A stretch of DNA of 8,029 nt from Candidatus Nomurabacteria bacterium (GCA_003518045.1 DOZK01000007.1:1783-9811); one strand, 5' to 3'; numbered from the stretch's first letter, positions 1 through 4,501 are shown. Numbers and translations are program-made. The notes: a model not told the origin generated them from the letters alone.

Positions 1-63
1 CTAAAAAGTGTATCGAAAAGGAAATTTTTATCAAACAAGAACTATAAGAAACTCTAATTAAGG

Positions 64-69
64 TATACT
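64..69 (+). promoter_or_regulatory. Candidate -10 box for the first gene
   Basis: TATACT (5 of 6 to TATAAT) ends 10 nt before the ATG at 80, so transcription would begin near 76 and leave a leader of about 4 nt. I see no convincing -35 box. An alternative TATAAT overlaps the start codon itself at 76-81 and cannot serve this start. The same hexamer precedes tspO, lexA and the metK leader, which supports it modestly. Confidence 0.35.
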
Positions 70-79
70 AATAATTATA

Positions 80-514
80 ATGAAAAAAGAATTTATTTTT
101 GGAATAGTTGGTCTGCTCACTATCGCTTCATTTTATTTTGGATATCAAATTGGAAAAGAGGATGAGAACTCACAATTAAATAACAAAAACTCTGCAACAG
201 ATGTATCAAATTATGTGAAAGAGCAAGATGCCGATACTACTCCAACGGATTTATACTCATCCATCAAAGAAAAAGATTTTACACAATTTGCTGAGACGAC
301 GATAGAAAAACGTTGTCCATTTTATAAACCAGATGGAATTACATATAGAGAATGTTTGTCCGATTGGGAGCAGGGATTAGAGAGTAAATTACTCACAGAA
401 CAAGTTGACGAAGTACATGCTTACTGTTCTACATTTACAAAAAAATACGTGGACGAAACCTCTATGGAAGGAACAGAGCTTTTCCTTAAATGCTCAATCT
501 TTAAGCTACAGTAA
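80..514 (+). CDS. Small membrane-anchored hypothetical protein with four cysteines
   Basis: I do not recognise a family. The 144-residue product starts with two lysines and a single hydrophobic segment at about residues 5-24, which reads as an uncleaved signal anchor; no lipobox cysteine follows it. The rest is hydrophilic and probably lies outside the membrane. A polar, low-complexity linker rich in N, D, S and T covers about residues 28-58. The C-terminal part (about 59-144) holds four cysteines, C79, C92, C116 and C138, enough for two disulfides in an exported domain; this is inference. The ATG at 80 is preferred because the anchor begins immediately after it. No Shine-Dalgarno sequence is present. 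The gene stands alone, followed by a non-coding inverted-repeat element before tspO. It could be a lineage-specific surface protein. Confidence 0.72.
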   Translation: MKKEFIFGIVGLLTIASFYFGYQIGKEDENSQLNNKNSATDVSNYVKEQDADTTPTDLYSSIKEKDFTQFAETTIEKRCPFYKPDGITYRECLSDWEQGLESKLLTEQVDEVHAYCSTFTKKYVDETSMEGTELFLKCSIFKLQ

Positions 515-547
515 AATAATTGTTAATACCATTTCCAACAAACATAT

Positions 548-686
548 CTGAATTCTGTCATTCCCGCGAAGGCGGGAATCCAGTGTCCGGAACCTGGACC
601 CGCCCGCCGGCGAGGCAGGTTCCAAATCCTCGCTTTCGTGATTACACTTTAGCGTGGCAAGCAAGTTTGGAATGAGACAAATTCAG
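548..686. repeat. 139-bp inverted-repeat (MITE-like) element with nested hairpins
   Basis: The ends are imperfect terminal inverted repeats: CTGAATTCTGTCATTCC at 548-564 matches the reverse complement of 669-686, apart from one small indel and one extra base. Inside are three nested dyads. The first is ATTCCCGC/GCGGGAAT (560-567 and 572-579, loop GAAG). The second is GGAACCTG/CAGGTTCC (589-596 and 616-623) enclosing the palindrome CGCCGGCG at 605-612. The third is CGCT/AGCG at 631-634 and 651-654. The GC content is far above that of the flanks. No ORF is present. It fills most of the gap between the first gene and tspO. Confidence 0.7.
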
Positions 687-714
687 GTAGTTAGTTTAAT
701 TAAATTTGATATTA

Positions 715-720
715 TATACT
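715..720 (+). promoter_or_regulatory. -10 box of tspO placed for a leaderless transcript
   Basis: TATACT ends exactly 6 nt before the ATG at 727, which puts the expected transcription start on the A of that ATG. The spacing is identical to that at lexA. The -35 region is weak (TTAGTT at 691-696 with an 18-nt spacer). This placement also argues against the upstream TTG at 706 as start codon, because that TTG would lie upstream of the transcript. Confidence 0.5.
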
Positions 721-726
721 AAAATT

Positions 727-1125
727 ATGAATACAACACAAATTTGGTATGCAAGTTTAATCAGACCAGAATGGGCACCACCCGCATGGGTTTTTGGTCC
801 AGCTTGGACTTTTCTTTATACACTAATAGCAATAAGTTTTGGTTATATTTTTTATAAATACAATAGGGGAGAGATAAACTGGAAATTTGCTTTGCCTTTT
901 GCTCTTAATCTTATCTTTAACTTTTTATTTTCTCCAATTCAATTTGTATTACAAAATAATATTCTTGCAACATTAGATATACTTTTAGTTTTAGTTACGC
1001 TTATTTGGTTGATAAAAATTTCTTGGAAAAAATATCTTTGGGTCGCCGTTGTAAATCTTCCATATTTAGCTTGGGTATCATTTGCTACTGTTTTACAGAT
1101 TACAATTACATATTTAAATTGGTAA
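727..1125 (+). CDS. tspO: TspO/MBR (tryptophan-rich sensory protein) family membrane protein, short form
   Basis: TspO/MBR proteins are small helical membrane proteins that bind tetrapyrroles and cholesterol-like ligands and affect porphyrin and stress responses. The family signature is clear: WYASLIRPEWAPPAWVFGP at residues 7-25, the W-x3-LY element that follows, LNLIFNFLFSP at 60-70 and PYLAWVSFATVL at 112-123, ending near an LN pair. Four hydrophobic helices are visible, at about 21-43, 54-76, 79-100 and 103-130. Typical family members have about 150-160 residues and five helices. Here the helix that normally precedes the WY motif is absent, leaving 132 residues. I chose the ATG at 727 over the TTG at 706 because the -10 box lies between them and the extra seven residues match nothing in the family. 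A rhodanese follows after 6 bp, probably in one operon. Confidence 0.88.
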   Translation: MNTTQIWYASLIRPEWAPPAWVFGPAWTFLYTLIAISFGYIFYKYNRGEINWKFALPFALNLIFNFLFSPIQFVLQNNILATLDILLVLVTLIWLIKISWKKYLWVAVVNLPYLAWVSFATVLQITITYLNW

Positions 1126-1131
1126 TAAATT

Positions 1132-1356
1132 ATGCTTATAGATGTAAGAACAAAAAATGAATATGATGACAGGCATCATGATGGCGCAATAAATATTCCA
1201 TTAGATGCATCAATGGCTTCGTCTATTAATTTTCCTTTTGAAGAAGAAATAATACTTTATTGTCGCAGTGGGGCGCGTGCTGAAGTAGCACAACATATTT
1301 TGAAAGGAAAGGGATATAAAAATGTTTCTCTTTTAAATAACACAGGAGCGTATTAG
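1132..1356 (+). CDS. Single-domain rhodanese-like protein (minimal form)
   Basis: Rhodanese domains move sulfane sulfur on a catalytic cysteine persulfide. This 74-residue protein shows the family hallmarks: LIDVRTKNEY (2-11), the H-x2-GAINIPL element (16-24) and the active-site loop CRSGAR at 44-49 with C44 as nucleophile, followed by GYKNVSLL. It resembles PspE/GlpE-type single domains but is shorter than their usual 85-110 residues: the last helix that normally follows the G-x-N-V strand is missing, and the stop codon directly abuts a heptamer array. Whether this is the normal short form of the lineage or a clipped tail cannot be told here. No signal peptide is seen, so it is probably cytoplasmic. 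It lies 6 bp after tspO without its own promoter or Shine-Dalgarno site, so co-transcription is likely. Confidence 0.85.
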   Translation: MLIDVRTKNEYDDRHHDGAINIPLDASMASSINFPFEEEIILYCRSGARAEVAQHILKGKGYKNVSLLNNTGAY

Positions 1357-1391
1357 GGATAGTTACTAGTTTGTAGTTATTGGTTATTAGT
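1357..1391. repeat. Degenerate heptamer array, five units
   Basis: Five consecutive 7-nt units ending in GT are readable on the + strand, for example TACTAGT, TTGTAGT and TATTAGT. On the minus strand they read as ACTANNN units, the same theme as the array at 4168-4202. The first unit begins on the base directly after the rhodanese stop codon. Confidence 0.7.
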
Positions 1392-1392
1392 G

Positions 1393-1470
1393 AAATACAA
1401 CGAGTCGCGCCTTTTACCCGAGCGGAGTGTAATCACGAAGTTGGGTAGGCGCGACTCGTTGTATTTTTTT
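1393..1470 (+). terminator. Long hairpin with T run downstream of tspO-rhodanese
   Basis: Perfect 19-nt arms at 1393-1411 and 1448-1466 (containing ACGAGTCGCGCC and its complement) extend, after a 3-nt TTT bulge, by TACCC/GGGTA (1415-1419 and 1443-1447). A run of seven T follows at 1464-1470, fitting a Rho-independent terminator for the operon upstream. The stem is longer and more GC-rich than needed. Its loop carries AGTGTAATCACGAA (1426-1439), which recurs inverted at 635-648, so it is probably also a mobile repeat. Confidence 0.7.
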
Positions 1471-1572
1471 GGAAATTGAAAATTGGAAATTGGAAATTTA
1501 CCCGAACCACCAACCCCTAACCTCTAACTTCTAACCTCTAACATTTTCTGCCTACTGTTTCCTGCCTGACTT
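1471..1572. repeat. Two adjoining degenerate heptamer arrays
   Basis: Four units of GGAAATT type run at 1471-1498, starting straight after the T run. A second array at about 1503-1572 has a CTAACNT core: CTAACCT (1517 and 1531), CTAACTT (1524) and CTAACAT (1538). It decays into units such as CTACTGT (1552) and TTCCTGC (1559) that keep the 7-nt phase. This stretch separates the hairpin from the lexA promoter and codes for nothing I can see. Confidence 0.75.
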
Positions 1573-1581
1573 ATCCCCACC

Positions 1582-1610
1582 TGTTCTATTGCATTAGAAC
1601 ATTTGTTCTA
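1582..1610. promoter_or_regulatory. LexA operator (SOS box) with an extra half-site
   Basis: GAAC-ATTT-GTTC at 1597-1608 matches the Gram-positive-type SOS box pattern GAAC-N4-GTTC, extended to TAGAACA/TGTTCTA at 1595-1601 and 1604-1610. A third half-site, TGTTCTA at 1582-1588, forms a wider dyad with 1595-1601. The box sits in the spacer between the candidate -35 and -10 elements, where bound LexA would block polymerase. This predicts autorepression of lexA. I find no second copy in the window. Confidence 0.8.
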
Positions 1611-1617
1611 TTATACT
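1589..1617 (+). promoter_or_regulatory. lexA promoter, leaderless arrangement
   Basis: TTGCAT (1589-1594), a 17-nt spacer and TATACT (1612-1617) form a sigma-70-like promoter. The -10 box ends 6 nt before the ATG at 1624, so the expected transcription start is the A of the ATG. The -35 match is poor (TTG only), while the -10 match is 5 of 6. Confidence 0.6.
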
Positions 1618-1623
1618 AAATAC

Positions 1624-2187
1624 ATGAAAGACCAACAAGAAATATCAACATTTTTTATAGAAAATAAACGCATGCCAACATTTGAAGAAATGAAAAATCT
1701 CTTCGGTGTTTCCTCCAAAAATACAGTTGCTTACAGAGTTAAGAAACTTATCGAAGGTGGAATATTAGAGAAGTCTGGTAACAAGCTTTCTTTGGCTCAA
1801 ATTGGCTCTGTGATGAGACTTGGTACCGTTCAAGCAGGATTTCCCACTATGGCAGAAGATGACACAACCACAGAGCTTTTATCCCTTGATGATTTTTTAA
1901 TAGAAAGAAAAAATGCAACGTATATGTTGGAAGTCAGAGGGGAATCAATGAAAGACGCCGGGATTATGGAAGGGGATTTAGTACTAGTAGAACGTGGTAG
2001 GACAGCCAAACGGGGAGATATAGTTTTAGCTCTTGTAGATAATGAATACACATTAAAATATCTTCAAACAGAAAATGGTAAACCAGTTCTCGTTCCAGCA
2101 AATAAAGCATTTAAAAAAATATATCCCAATCCAAATAAATTAAGAATTGAAGCAGTGTTAAAAGCAGTAATAAGGAAGTATAGATGA
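1624..2187 (+). CDS. lexA: LexA-type SOS repressor with S24 autopeptidase domain
   Basis: LexA represses DNA-damage genes and cleaves itself when RecA filaments form. The 187-residue product has a winged-helix DNA-binding domain at about 1-55 (the TFEEMKNLFGVSS and NTVAYRVKKLIEGGIL elements) and a C-terminal S24/LexA peptidase domain. The Ala-Gly scissile bond is A71-G72 within VQAGFP. The catalytic serine is S108 in GESM and the catalytic lysine is K145 in YTLKYL. All three key features are intact, so self-cleavage should work. The ATG at 1624 is preferred over the TTG at 1603: the TTG lies inside the operator and upstream of the expected transcription start. The protein is slightly shorter than E. 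coli LexA (202 aa). The gene ends in a TGA-TAA double stop; the TGA overlaps the first bases of a 126-bp palindrome. Confidence 0.93.
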   Translation: MKDQQEISTFFIENKRMPTFEEMKNLFGVSSKNTVAYRVKKLIEGGILEKSGNKLSLAQIGSVMRLGTVQAGFPTMAEDDTTTELLSLDDFLIERKNATYMLEVRGESMKDAGIMEGDLVLVERGRTAKRGDIVLALVDNEYTLKYLQTENGKPVLVPANKAFKKIYPNPNKLRIEAVLKAVIRKYR

Positions 2188-2311
2188 TAATGTATGAACT
2201 CGGCGAACTTCTTTGTCAAAGTATTATTTTTCTCCCTCAATGTACAACAAAGTACATCTCAGTCGAAAAATAAAACTTTTCCTCGAATTTCATCCAAGTT
2301 CATACATTATC
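2186..2311. repeat. 126-bp near-palindromic element after lexA
   Basis: Perfect 15-bp terminal inverted repeats, GATAATGTATGAACT at 2186-2200 and its complement at 2297-2311, enclose a second pair of arms (2218-2232 against 2265-2279, 14 of 15 paired) and an apical ATGTAC/GTACAT (2240-2245 and 2252-2257). The whole element could fold into one long broken hairpin. A 9-nt direct repeat, ACTCGGCGA, occurs at 2198-2206 and again just outside the right end at 2315-2323. No T run follows, so it is not a typical terminator. No protein of useful length is encoded. Confidence 0.7.
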
Positions 2312-2326
2312 AACACTCGGCGACTA

Positions 2327-2361
2327 TCAACCCCTAACTTCTAACACCTAACCTCTAACAA
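2327..2361. repeat. Degenerate heptamer array, CTAACNN type
   Basis: Five 7-nt units, including CTAACTT (2334), CTAACAC (2341), CTAACCT (2348) and CTAACAA (2355), preceded by TCAACCC (2327). The array is clearly related to the one at 1510-1544, which begins with the equivalent unit CCAACCC. Confidence 0.75.
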
Positions 2362-2374
2362 TTATTCCACCACC

Positions 2375-2503
2375 ATGAAAATTTTAAATCTATCAATACA
2401 AATTGAAATAAATAAAACTCCAAAAAATATTGAATCACAATATTTAAGCAGTAGGAGTAACTTTATAACAAGACTCTCTCAACTCTCCGAACTCTCCCGA
2501 TAA
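2375..2503 (+). CDS. Doubtful 42-aa ORF with an LSX tripeptide repeat
   Basis: An ATG at 2375 opens a 42-codon frame ending in TAA at 2501-2503. The product starts MKILNLSIQIEI, is polar and basic, and matches nothing I know. Its end is encoded by an imperfect 9-nt tandem repeat at 2473-2499 (units ACTCTCTCA, ACTCTCCGA and ACTCTCCCG), giving LSQ, LSE and LSR. There is no ribosome binding site or clear promoter, and ORFs of this size arise by chance in AT-rich DNA. I list it because it is the only candidate gene in the 367-bp gap between lexA and the polymerase relic. Confidence 0.22.
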   Translation: MKILNLSIQIEINKTPKNIESQYLSSRSNFITRLSQLSELSR

Positions 2504-2511
2504 CCGTATTT

Positions 2512-2553
2512 GTATCATCTAAAATCTAATGTCTAAAATCTAACATCTACCCC
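2512..2553. repeat. Degenerate heptamer array ending at a start codon
   Basis: Six 7-nt units such as CTAAAAT (2519 and 2533), CTAATGT (2526) and CTAACAT (2540), finishing one base before the ATG at 2555. The 17-nt block CTAATGTCTAAAATCTA (2526-2542) recurs in inverse orientation at 7967-7983. Confidence 0.75.
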
Positions 2554-2554
2554 C

Positions 2555-2986
2555 ATGACTTCCTCAAAAAATTCTCACAGAGCAATAATAAGCATCGGCA
2601 CTTACGGAAAAAATAATTCTCGTATTAATTATAGCCGTCGCATGTATGCAATAATTCGTAAGTATACGCCAGATGTTGTTGAGGGAAACATGAATGAATG
2701 TTTGGCTGACTTAACAGGCTTACGTACATTTTTCAAAATGACTTATGCAGAAATTGCAGAAAAAATAAAAAAGGATTTAACAAGAGAAATTGGTATACGT
2801 TTTACATTAAAAGTTTCTACAACGACCGCTTTTGATTCTGTTAAAAATAAGTCAAAGAAACCACAAAGTATTTCCACTTACAAAGAAATTAATAAACTTT
2901 TTGCTGGCTCAAATTTTATAACTACAAAAAATGTTTTAGGCTTCAAAAGAAAATTGTCTGTACCTTTTATTGGTAAAGTTTCTTAG
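2555..2986 (+). CDS. Truncated, probably inactive Y-family DNA polymerase (DinB/UmuC-like) fragment
   Basis: The 143-residue protein aligns by eye to the palm region of DNA polymerase IV-type enzymes. YSRRMYAIIRKYTPDV (26-41) matches the helix before the active site, ADLTGLRTFF (51-60) follows it, and the IAEKIKKDLTREIGIRFTLKVSTTTAF stretch (67-93) matches the segment that usually reads GITFSVGLAPTKVLAK, ending in KKPQS (101-105) for the usual KKPSG. The catalytic SIDE motif is replaced by NMNE at 45-48: the metal-binding aspartate is lost and the glutamate kept. The N-terminal part with the first metal ligand and the little-finger domain are missing; family members have about 350-420 residues. 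It is thus either a decaying relic or a repurposed fragment; the frame is open throughout. Its position after lexA fits an SOS origin. No promoter, SOS box or Shine-Dalgarno site precedes it; a heptamer array abuts the ATG. Confidence 0.62.
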   Translation: MTSSKNSHRAIISIGTYGKNNSRINYSRRMYAIIRKYTPDVVEGNMNECLADLTGLRTFFKMTYAEIAEKIKKDLTREIGIRFTLKVSTTTAFDSVKNKSKKPQSISTYKEINKLFAGSNFITTKNVLGFKRKLSVPFIGKVS

Positions 2987-2998
2987 TTGTCGTATTAT
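2970..2998 (+). promoter_or_regulatory. Candidate promoter of the 3006 gene
   Basis: TTGGTA (2970-2975), a 17-nt spacer and TATTAT (2993-2998) lie at the very end of the polymerase fragment. The expected start would be near 3005, leaving a leader of about 1 nt before the ATG at 3006. Confidence 0.42.
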
Positions 2999-3005
2999 AT
3001 AAGTA

Positions 3006-3524
3006 ATGAAATCTTTTATAAATACTGAAGTGGTGGTAAACGATAAATTTCAAAAGAATTATAAATACAAAATAACAGAACCAACAGGTAAAAATTTTGA
3101 CCCGATGTTTAAACCTGATTTATCTCCAAAGCAAATGCTTACTCTTGGAGTTTTTGGTGGTAAATATATGACGGATTGTAAAACAGAATTCCCTAAAGAT
3201 TGGTTTACTCATGCAAAATTAGCAGAGGATAAAAAAGACATTAATTTAAATTATTTTAAAGTAGATGCCAGTCAACCACTTTCTGTTTGGCAATCTAAAG
3301 GTTGGATATATAAAGATGATCCAAGGGGATGGTTCGAGTGGTATTGTAGATATTATATGGGTAGGAGAATTGAAGACGAGGACAGGCGACAAATTAAAAG
3401 ATTTCGGGCCATGGTCCGTCATGTCTCCCAAATAAGAAATAAGTGTAGAGTCGGGGACTACTCATGTAATACAAAACAACGTCAAGCATTACTTCATTGG
3501 GCTTATGATAGTAGAAAACTATAA
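3006..3524 (+). CDS. Conserved protein of unknown function with a DPRGWFEWYCRYYMGRR motif
   Basis: I recognise this as a conserved bacterial protein that has no assigned function I can name. The 172-residue product is soluble, with no signal or membrane segment. Conserved-looking blocks in order are LSPKQMLTLGVFGGKYMTDC (39-58), the FPKDWF element (62-67), DASQPLSVWQSKGWI (87-101), DPRGWFEWYCRYYMGRR (105-121) and RQALLHWAYDSRKL (159-172). It is rich in aromatic and basic residues, and cysteines sit at 58, 114, 147 and 154. The RRQIKRFRAMVRHVSQIR helix (127-144) is strongly basic, so nucleic acid binding is conceivable, but this is inference only. The length fits full-size relatives as I remember them. 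It starts 19 bp after the polymerase fragment with its own candidate promoter, and a metallopeptidase gene follows after 8 bp. Confidence 0.8.
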   Translation: MKSFINTEVVVNDKFQKNYKYKITEPTGKNFDPMFKPDLSPKQMLTLGVFGGKYMTDCKTEFPKDWFTHAKLAEDKKDINLNYFKVDASQPLSVWQSKGWIYKDDPRGWFEWYCRYYMGRRIEDEDRRQIKRFRAMVRHVSQIRNKCRVGDYSCNTKQRQALLHWAYDSRKL

Positions 3525-3525
3525 A
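3497..3525 (+). promoter_or_regulatory. Candidate promoter of the metallopeptidase gene
   Basis: TTGGGC (3497-3502), a 17-nt spacer and TATAAA (3520-3525) span the end of the preceding gene. The -10 box ends 7 nt before the ATG at 3533, predicting a start at about 3532. Read-through from the gene upstream is equally possible because the gap is only 8 bp. Confidence 0.38.
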
Positions 3526-3532
3526 GTACCAC

Positions 3533-4066
3533 ATGAATATAGTCTATAAGCAAAGTATTAAAGCAAAACAATTACGAATTAGTATAAAATCTGATTTGTC
3601 TATTGTGGTAACATATCCTTCGCGAGTCAATATTGCTATTGCAGAAAAATTTGTAAATGAAAAAAGAGCTTGGATAGAAAATAGTTTAAATAAAATGAAA
3701 ATTAGAGTGGAGAAACGTGGAATAAGTACACTTCCGAAAAGTAGCAAGAAGGGGCTGGTTGAAAATAAAGAAGAAGCCCTAAAATTGGTAAATAAAAAAC
3801 TTTTATTTTGGAATAATTATTATAATTTGACTTGGAAGAACGTTTCAATAAAAAATACAAAAACTAGGTGGGGGAGTTGCTCAAAGAAAGGAAATTTTAA
3901 TTTTAATTATCGTATTATTTTCCTGCCTGAAATTTTGGCTGACTATTTAATAGTTCATGAGTTGTGCCATTTGAAAGAAATGAACCACTCGTCCAAATTT
4001 TGGGAACTCGTAGAACAAACTATTCCTGATTACAAAAAATTAAGACGAGAATTAAAAAATATTTAG
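3533..4066 (+). CDS. YgjP-type (DUF45, SprT-like) zinc metallopeptidase
   Basis: This family (YgjP, often annotated M48-like or DUF45) has a gluzincin-like HExxH zinc site; a physiological substrate is not firmly established. In the 177-residue product the zinc motif is HELCH at 142-146 (H142, E143, H146), and H152 in NHSSKFW is the expected third ligand. Upstream lies the family signature TRWGSCSKKG (111-120) with NYRIIFLPEILADYLIVHEL leading into the active site; PDYKKLRRELK closes the domain. The N-terminal part (about 1-60) is the usual beta-rich region with an AWIENSLNKM helix. Typical members have about 160-240 residues, so this is complete. No signal peptide is present, which implies a cytoplasmic location. 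All key residues are intact. It ends a compact group of three genes; the next 743 bp carry no sure gene. Confidence 0.87.
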   Translation: MNIVYKQSIKAKQLRISIKSDLSIVVTYPSRVNIAIAEKFVNEKRAWIENSLNKMKIRVEKRGISTLPKSSKKGLVENKEEALKLVNKKLLFWNNYYNLTWKNVSIKNTKTRWGSCSKKGNFNFNYRIIFLPEILADYLIVHELCHLKEMNHSSKFWELVEQTIPDYKKLRRELKNI

Positions 4067-4073
4067 AAGTTAT

Positions 4074-4084
4074 TTTGAATTACG
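4074..4084 (+). repeat. First copy of an 11-nt direct repeat
   Basis: TTTGAATTACG here recurs exactly at 4424-4434. Each copy lies just after a stop codon and 14-18 nt before a GTCAT hairpin repeat, so it may be the outer edge of that repeat element. Confidence 0.55.
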
Positions 4085-4096
4085 GCTCCATTTTTT

Positions 4097-4245
4097 GAGT
4101 GTGTCATACCCACGAAGGTGGGTACCCGCCTTGCCGGCGAGGCAGGTCCATGTTTGTTATTTGTATTACTACATACTATTCACTACTCACTACCTACTTA
4201 ATTTAAAATACTGGATTCCCGTCTTCACGGGAATGACACAAACTC
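4097..4245. repeat. Inverted-repeat element bounded by two opposed hairpins
   Basis: The left end GAGTGTGTCATACCC (4097-4111) matches, with small differences, the complement of the right end (4229-4245). Left hairpin: TACCCAC/GTGGGTA (4107-4113 and 4118-4124, loop GAAG). Right hairpin: ATTCCCGT/ACGGGAAT (4215-4222 and 4227-4234, loop CTTC, which is GAAG on the other strand). A GC-rich palindrome around GCCGGC lies at 4127-4145. A heptamer array occupies the middle. The design resembles the element at 548-686. Confidence 0.68.
4168..4202. repeat. Degenerate heptamer array, ACTANNN type
   Basis: Five units in strict 7-nt phase: ACTACAT (4168), ACTATTC (4175), ACTACTC (4182), ACTACCT (4189) and ACTTAAT (4196). 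The array sits inside the inverted-repeat element at 4097-4245. Confidence 0.75.
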
Positions 4246-4305
4246 TTATTTTGTGATTTAAAGGAAGTTAGGGTATTTTAGTTATAAAGAGTAGACTGAA
4301 AGTAT

Positions 4306-4422
4306 ATGCAACTTATTTCAATGCTTCTTAACTTTATTACTAGTATTTTTGGAATGATAATTCAGGCCATTAGATATCTACTTGATTTCATACTTAGCTT
4401 TTTCAGTATTTTCGTTAGATAA
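4306..4422 (+). CDS. Possible 38-aa hydrophobic peptide
   Basis: An ATG at 4306 opens a 38-codon frame ending in TAA at 4420-4422. The product, beginning MQLISMLLNFITSIFGMI, is almost entirely hydrophobic, with only R23, D27 and R38 charged, and would span or coat a membrane as a single helix. No Shine-Dalgarno site is present and the promoter is uncertain (TATAAA at 4283-4288 would give a leader of about 11 nt). Similar tiny hydrophobic peptides include type I toxins and small membrane regulators, but I have no evidence linking this one to either. It could be a chance ORF in T-rich DNA. It is followed directly by a repeat copy. Confidence 0.35.
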   Translation: MQLISMLLNFITSIFGMIIQAIRYLLDFILSFFSIFVR

Positions 4423-4423
4423 C

Positions 4424-4480
4424 TTTGAATTACGACACTTGAACTCTTGTCATTCCAACGAAAGTTGGAATCCAGTGTCC
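4424..4480 (+). repeat. Solitary GTCAT-type hairpin repeat with direct-repeat flank
   Basis: TTTGAATTACG at 4424-4434 repeats 4074-4084. The hairpin ATTCCAAC/GTTGGAAT (4452-4459 and 4464-4471, loop GAAA) is followed by CCAGTGTCC (4472-4480), identical to the sequence after the first hairpin of the 548-686 element. The stem differs from that copy in both arms, so pairing is kept. No matching right end is seen. Confidence 0.65.
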
Positions 4481-4501
4481 TATACTGTATCTGTATCTTT
4501 T

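Noticed and set aside
706..726. Upstream TTG start for tspO
   Set aside because: The -10 box TATACT lies between it and the ATG, and the extra seven residues do not belong to the family.
1393..1470. Long hairpin as a possible tRNA or structured ncRNA gene
   Set aside because: It is a simple stem with a T run and shows no cloverleaf or conserved RNA motif. I see no tRNA or rRNA anywhere in the window.
1503..1572. Heptamer arrays as a possible CRISPR or telomere
   Set aside because: Units are 7 nt with no spacers, so they are not CRISPR. The units drift and the arrays are internal and short, so a telomere function has no support.
1603..1623. Upstream TTG start for lexA
   Set aside because: It lies inside the SOS operator and upstream of the expected transcription start.
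1830..2051. 73-codon frame on the minus strand inside lexA
   Set aside because: It is a shadow of lexA, whose catalytic and cleavage residues are all in frame on the + strand; the product resembles nothing.
2188..2271. 27-codon frame starting MYELG in the palindrome after lexA
   Set aside because: The complementary strand also begins MYELG because of the terminal inverted repeat; this is symmetry, not coding.
3246..3431. 61-codon minus-strand frame
   Set aside because: It lies wholly within the conserved 3006-3524 gene and is a shadow.
3544..3747. 67-codon minus-strand frame
   Set aside because: Shadow of the metallopeptidase gene; its hydrophobic look is the usual effect of reading A-rich coding DNA backwards.
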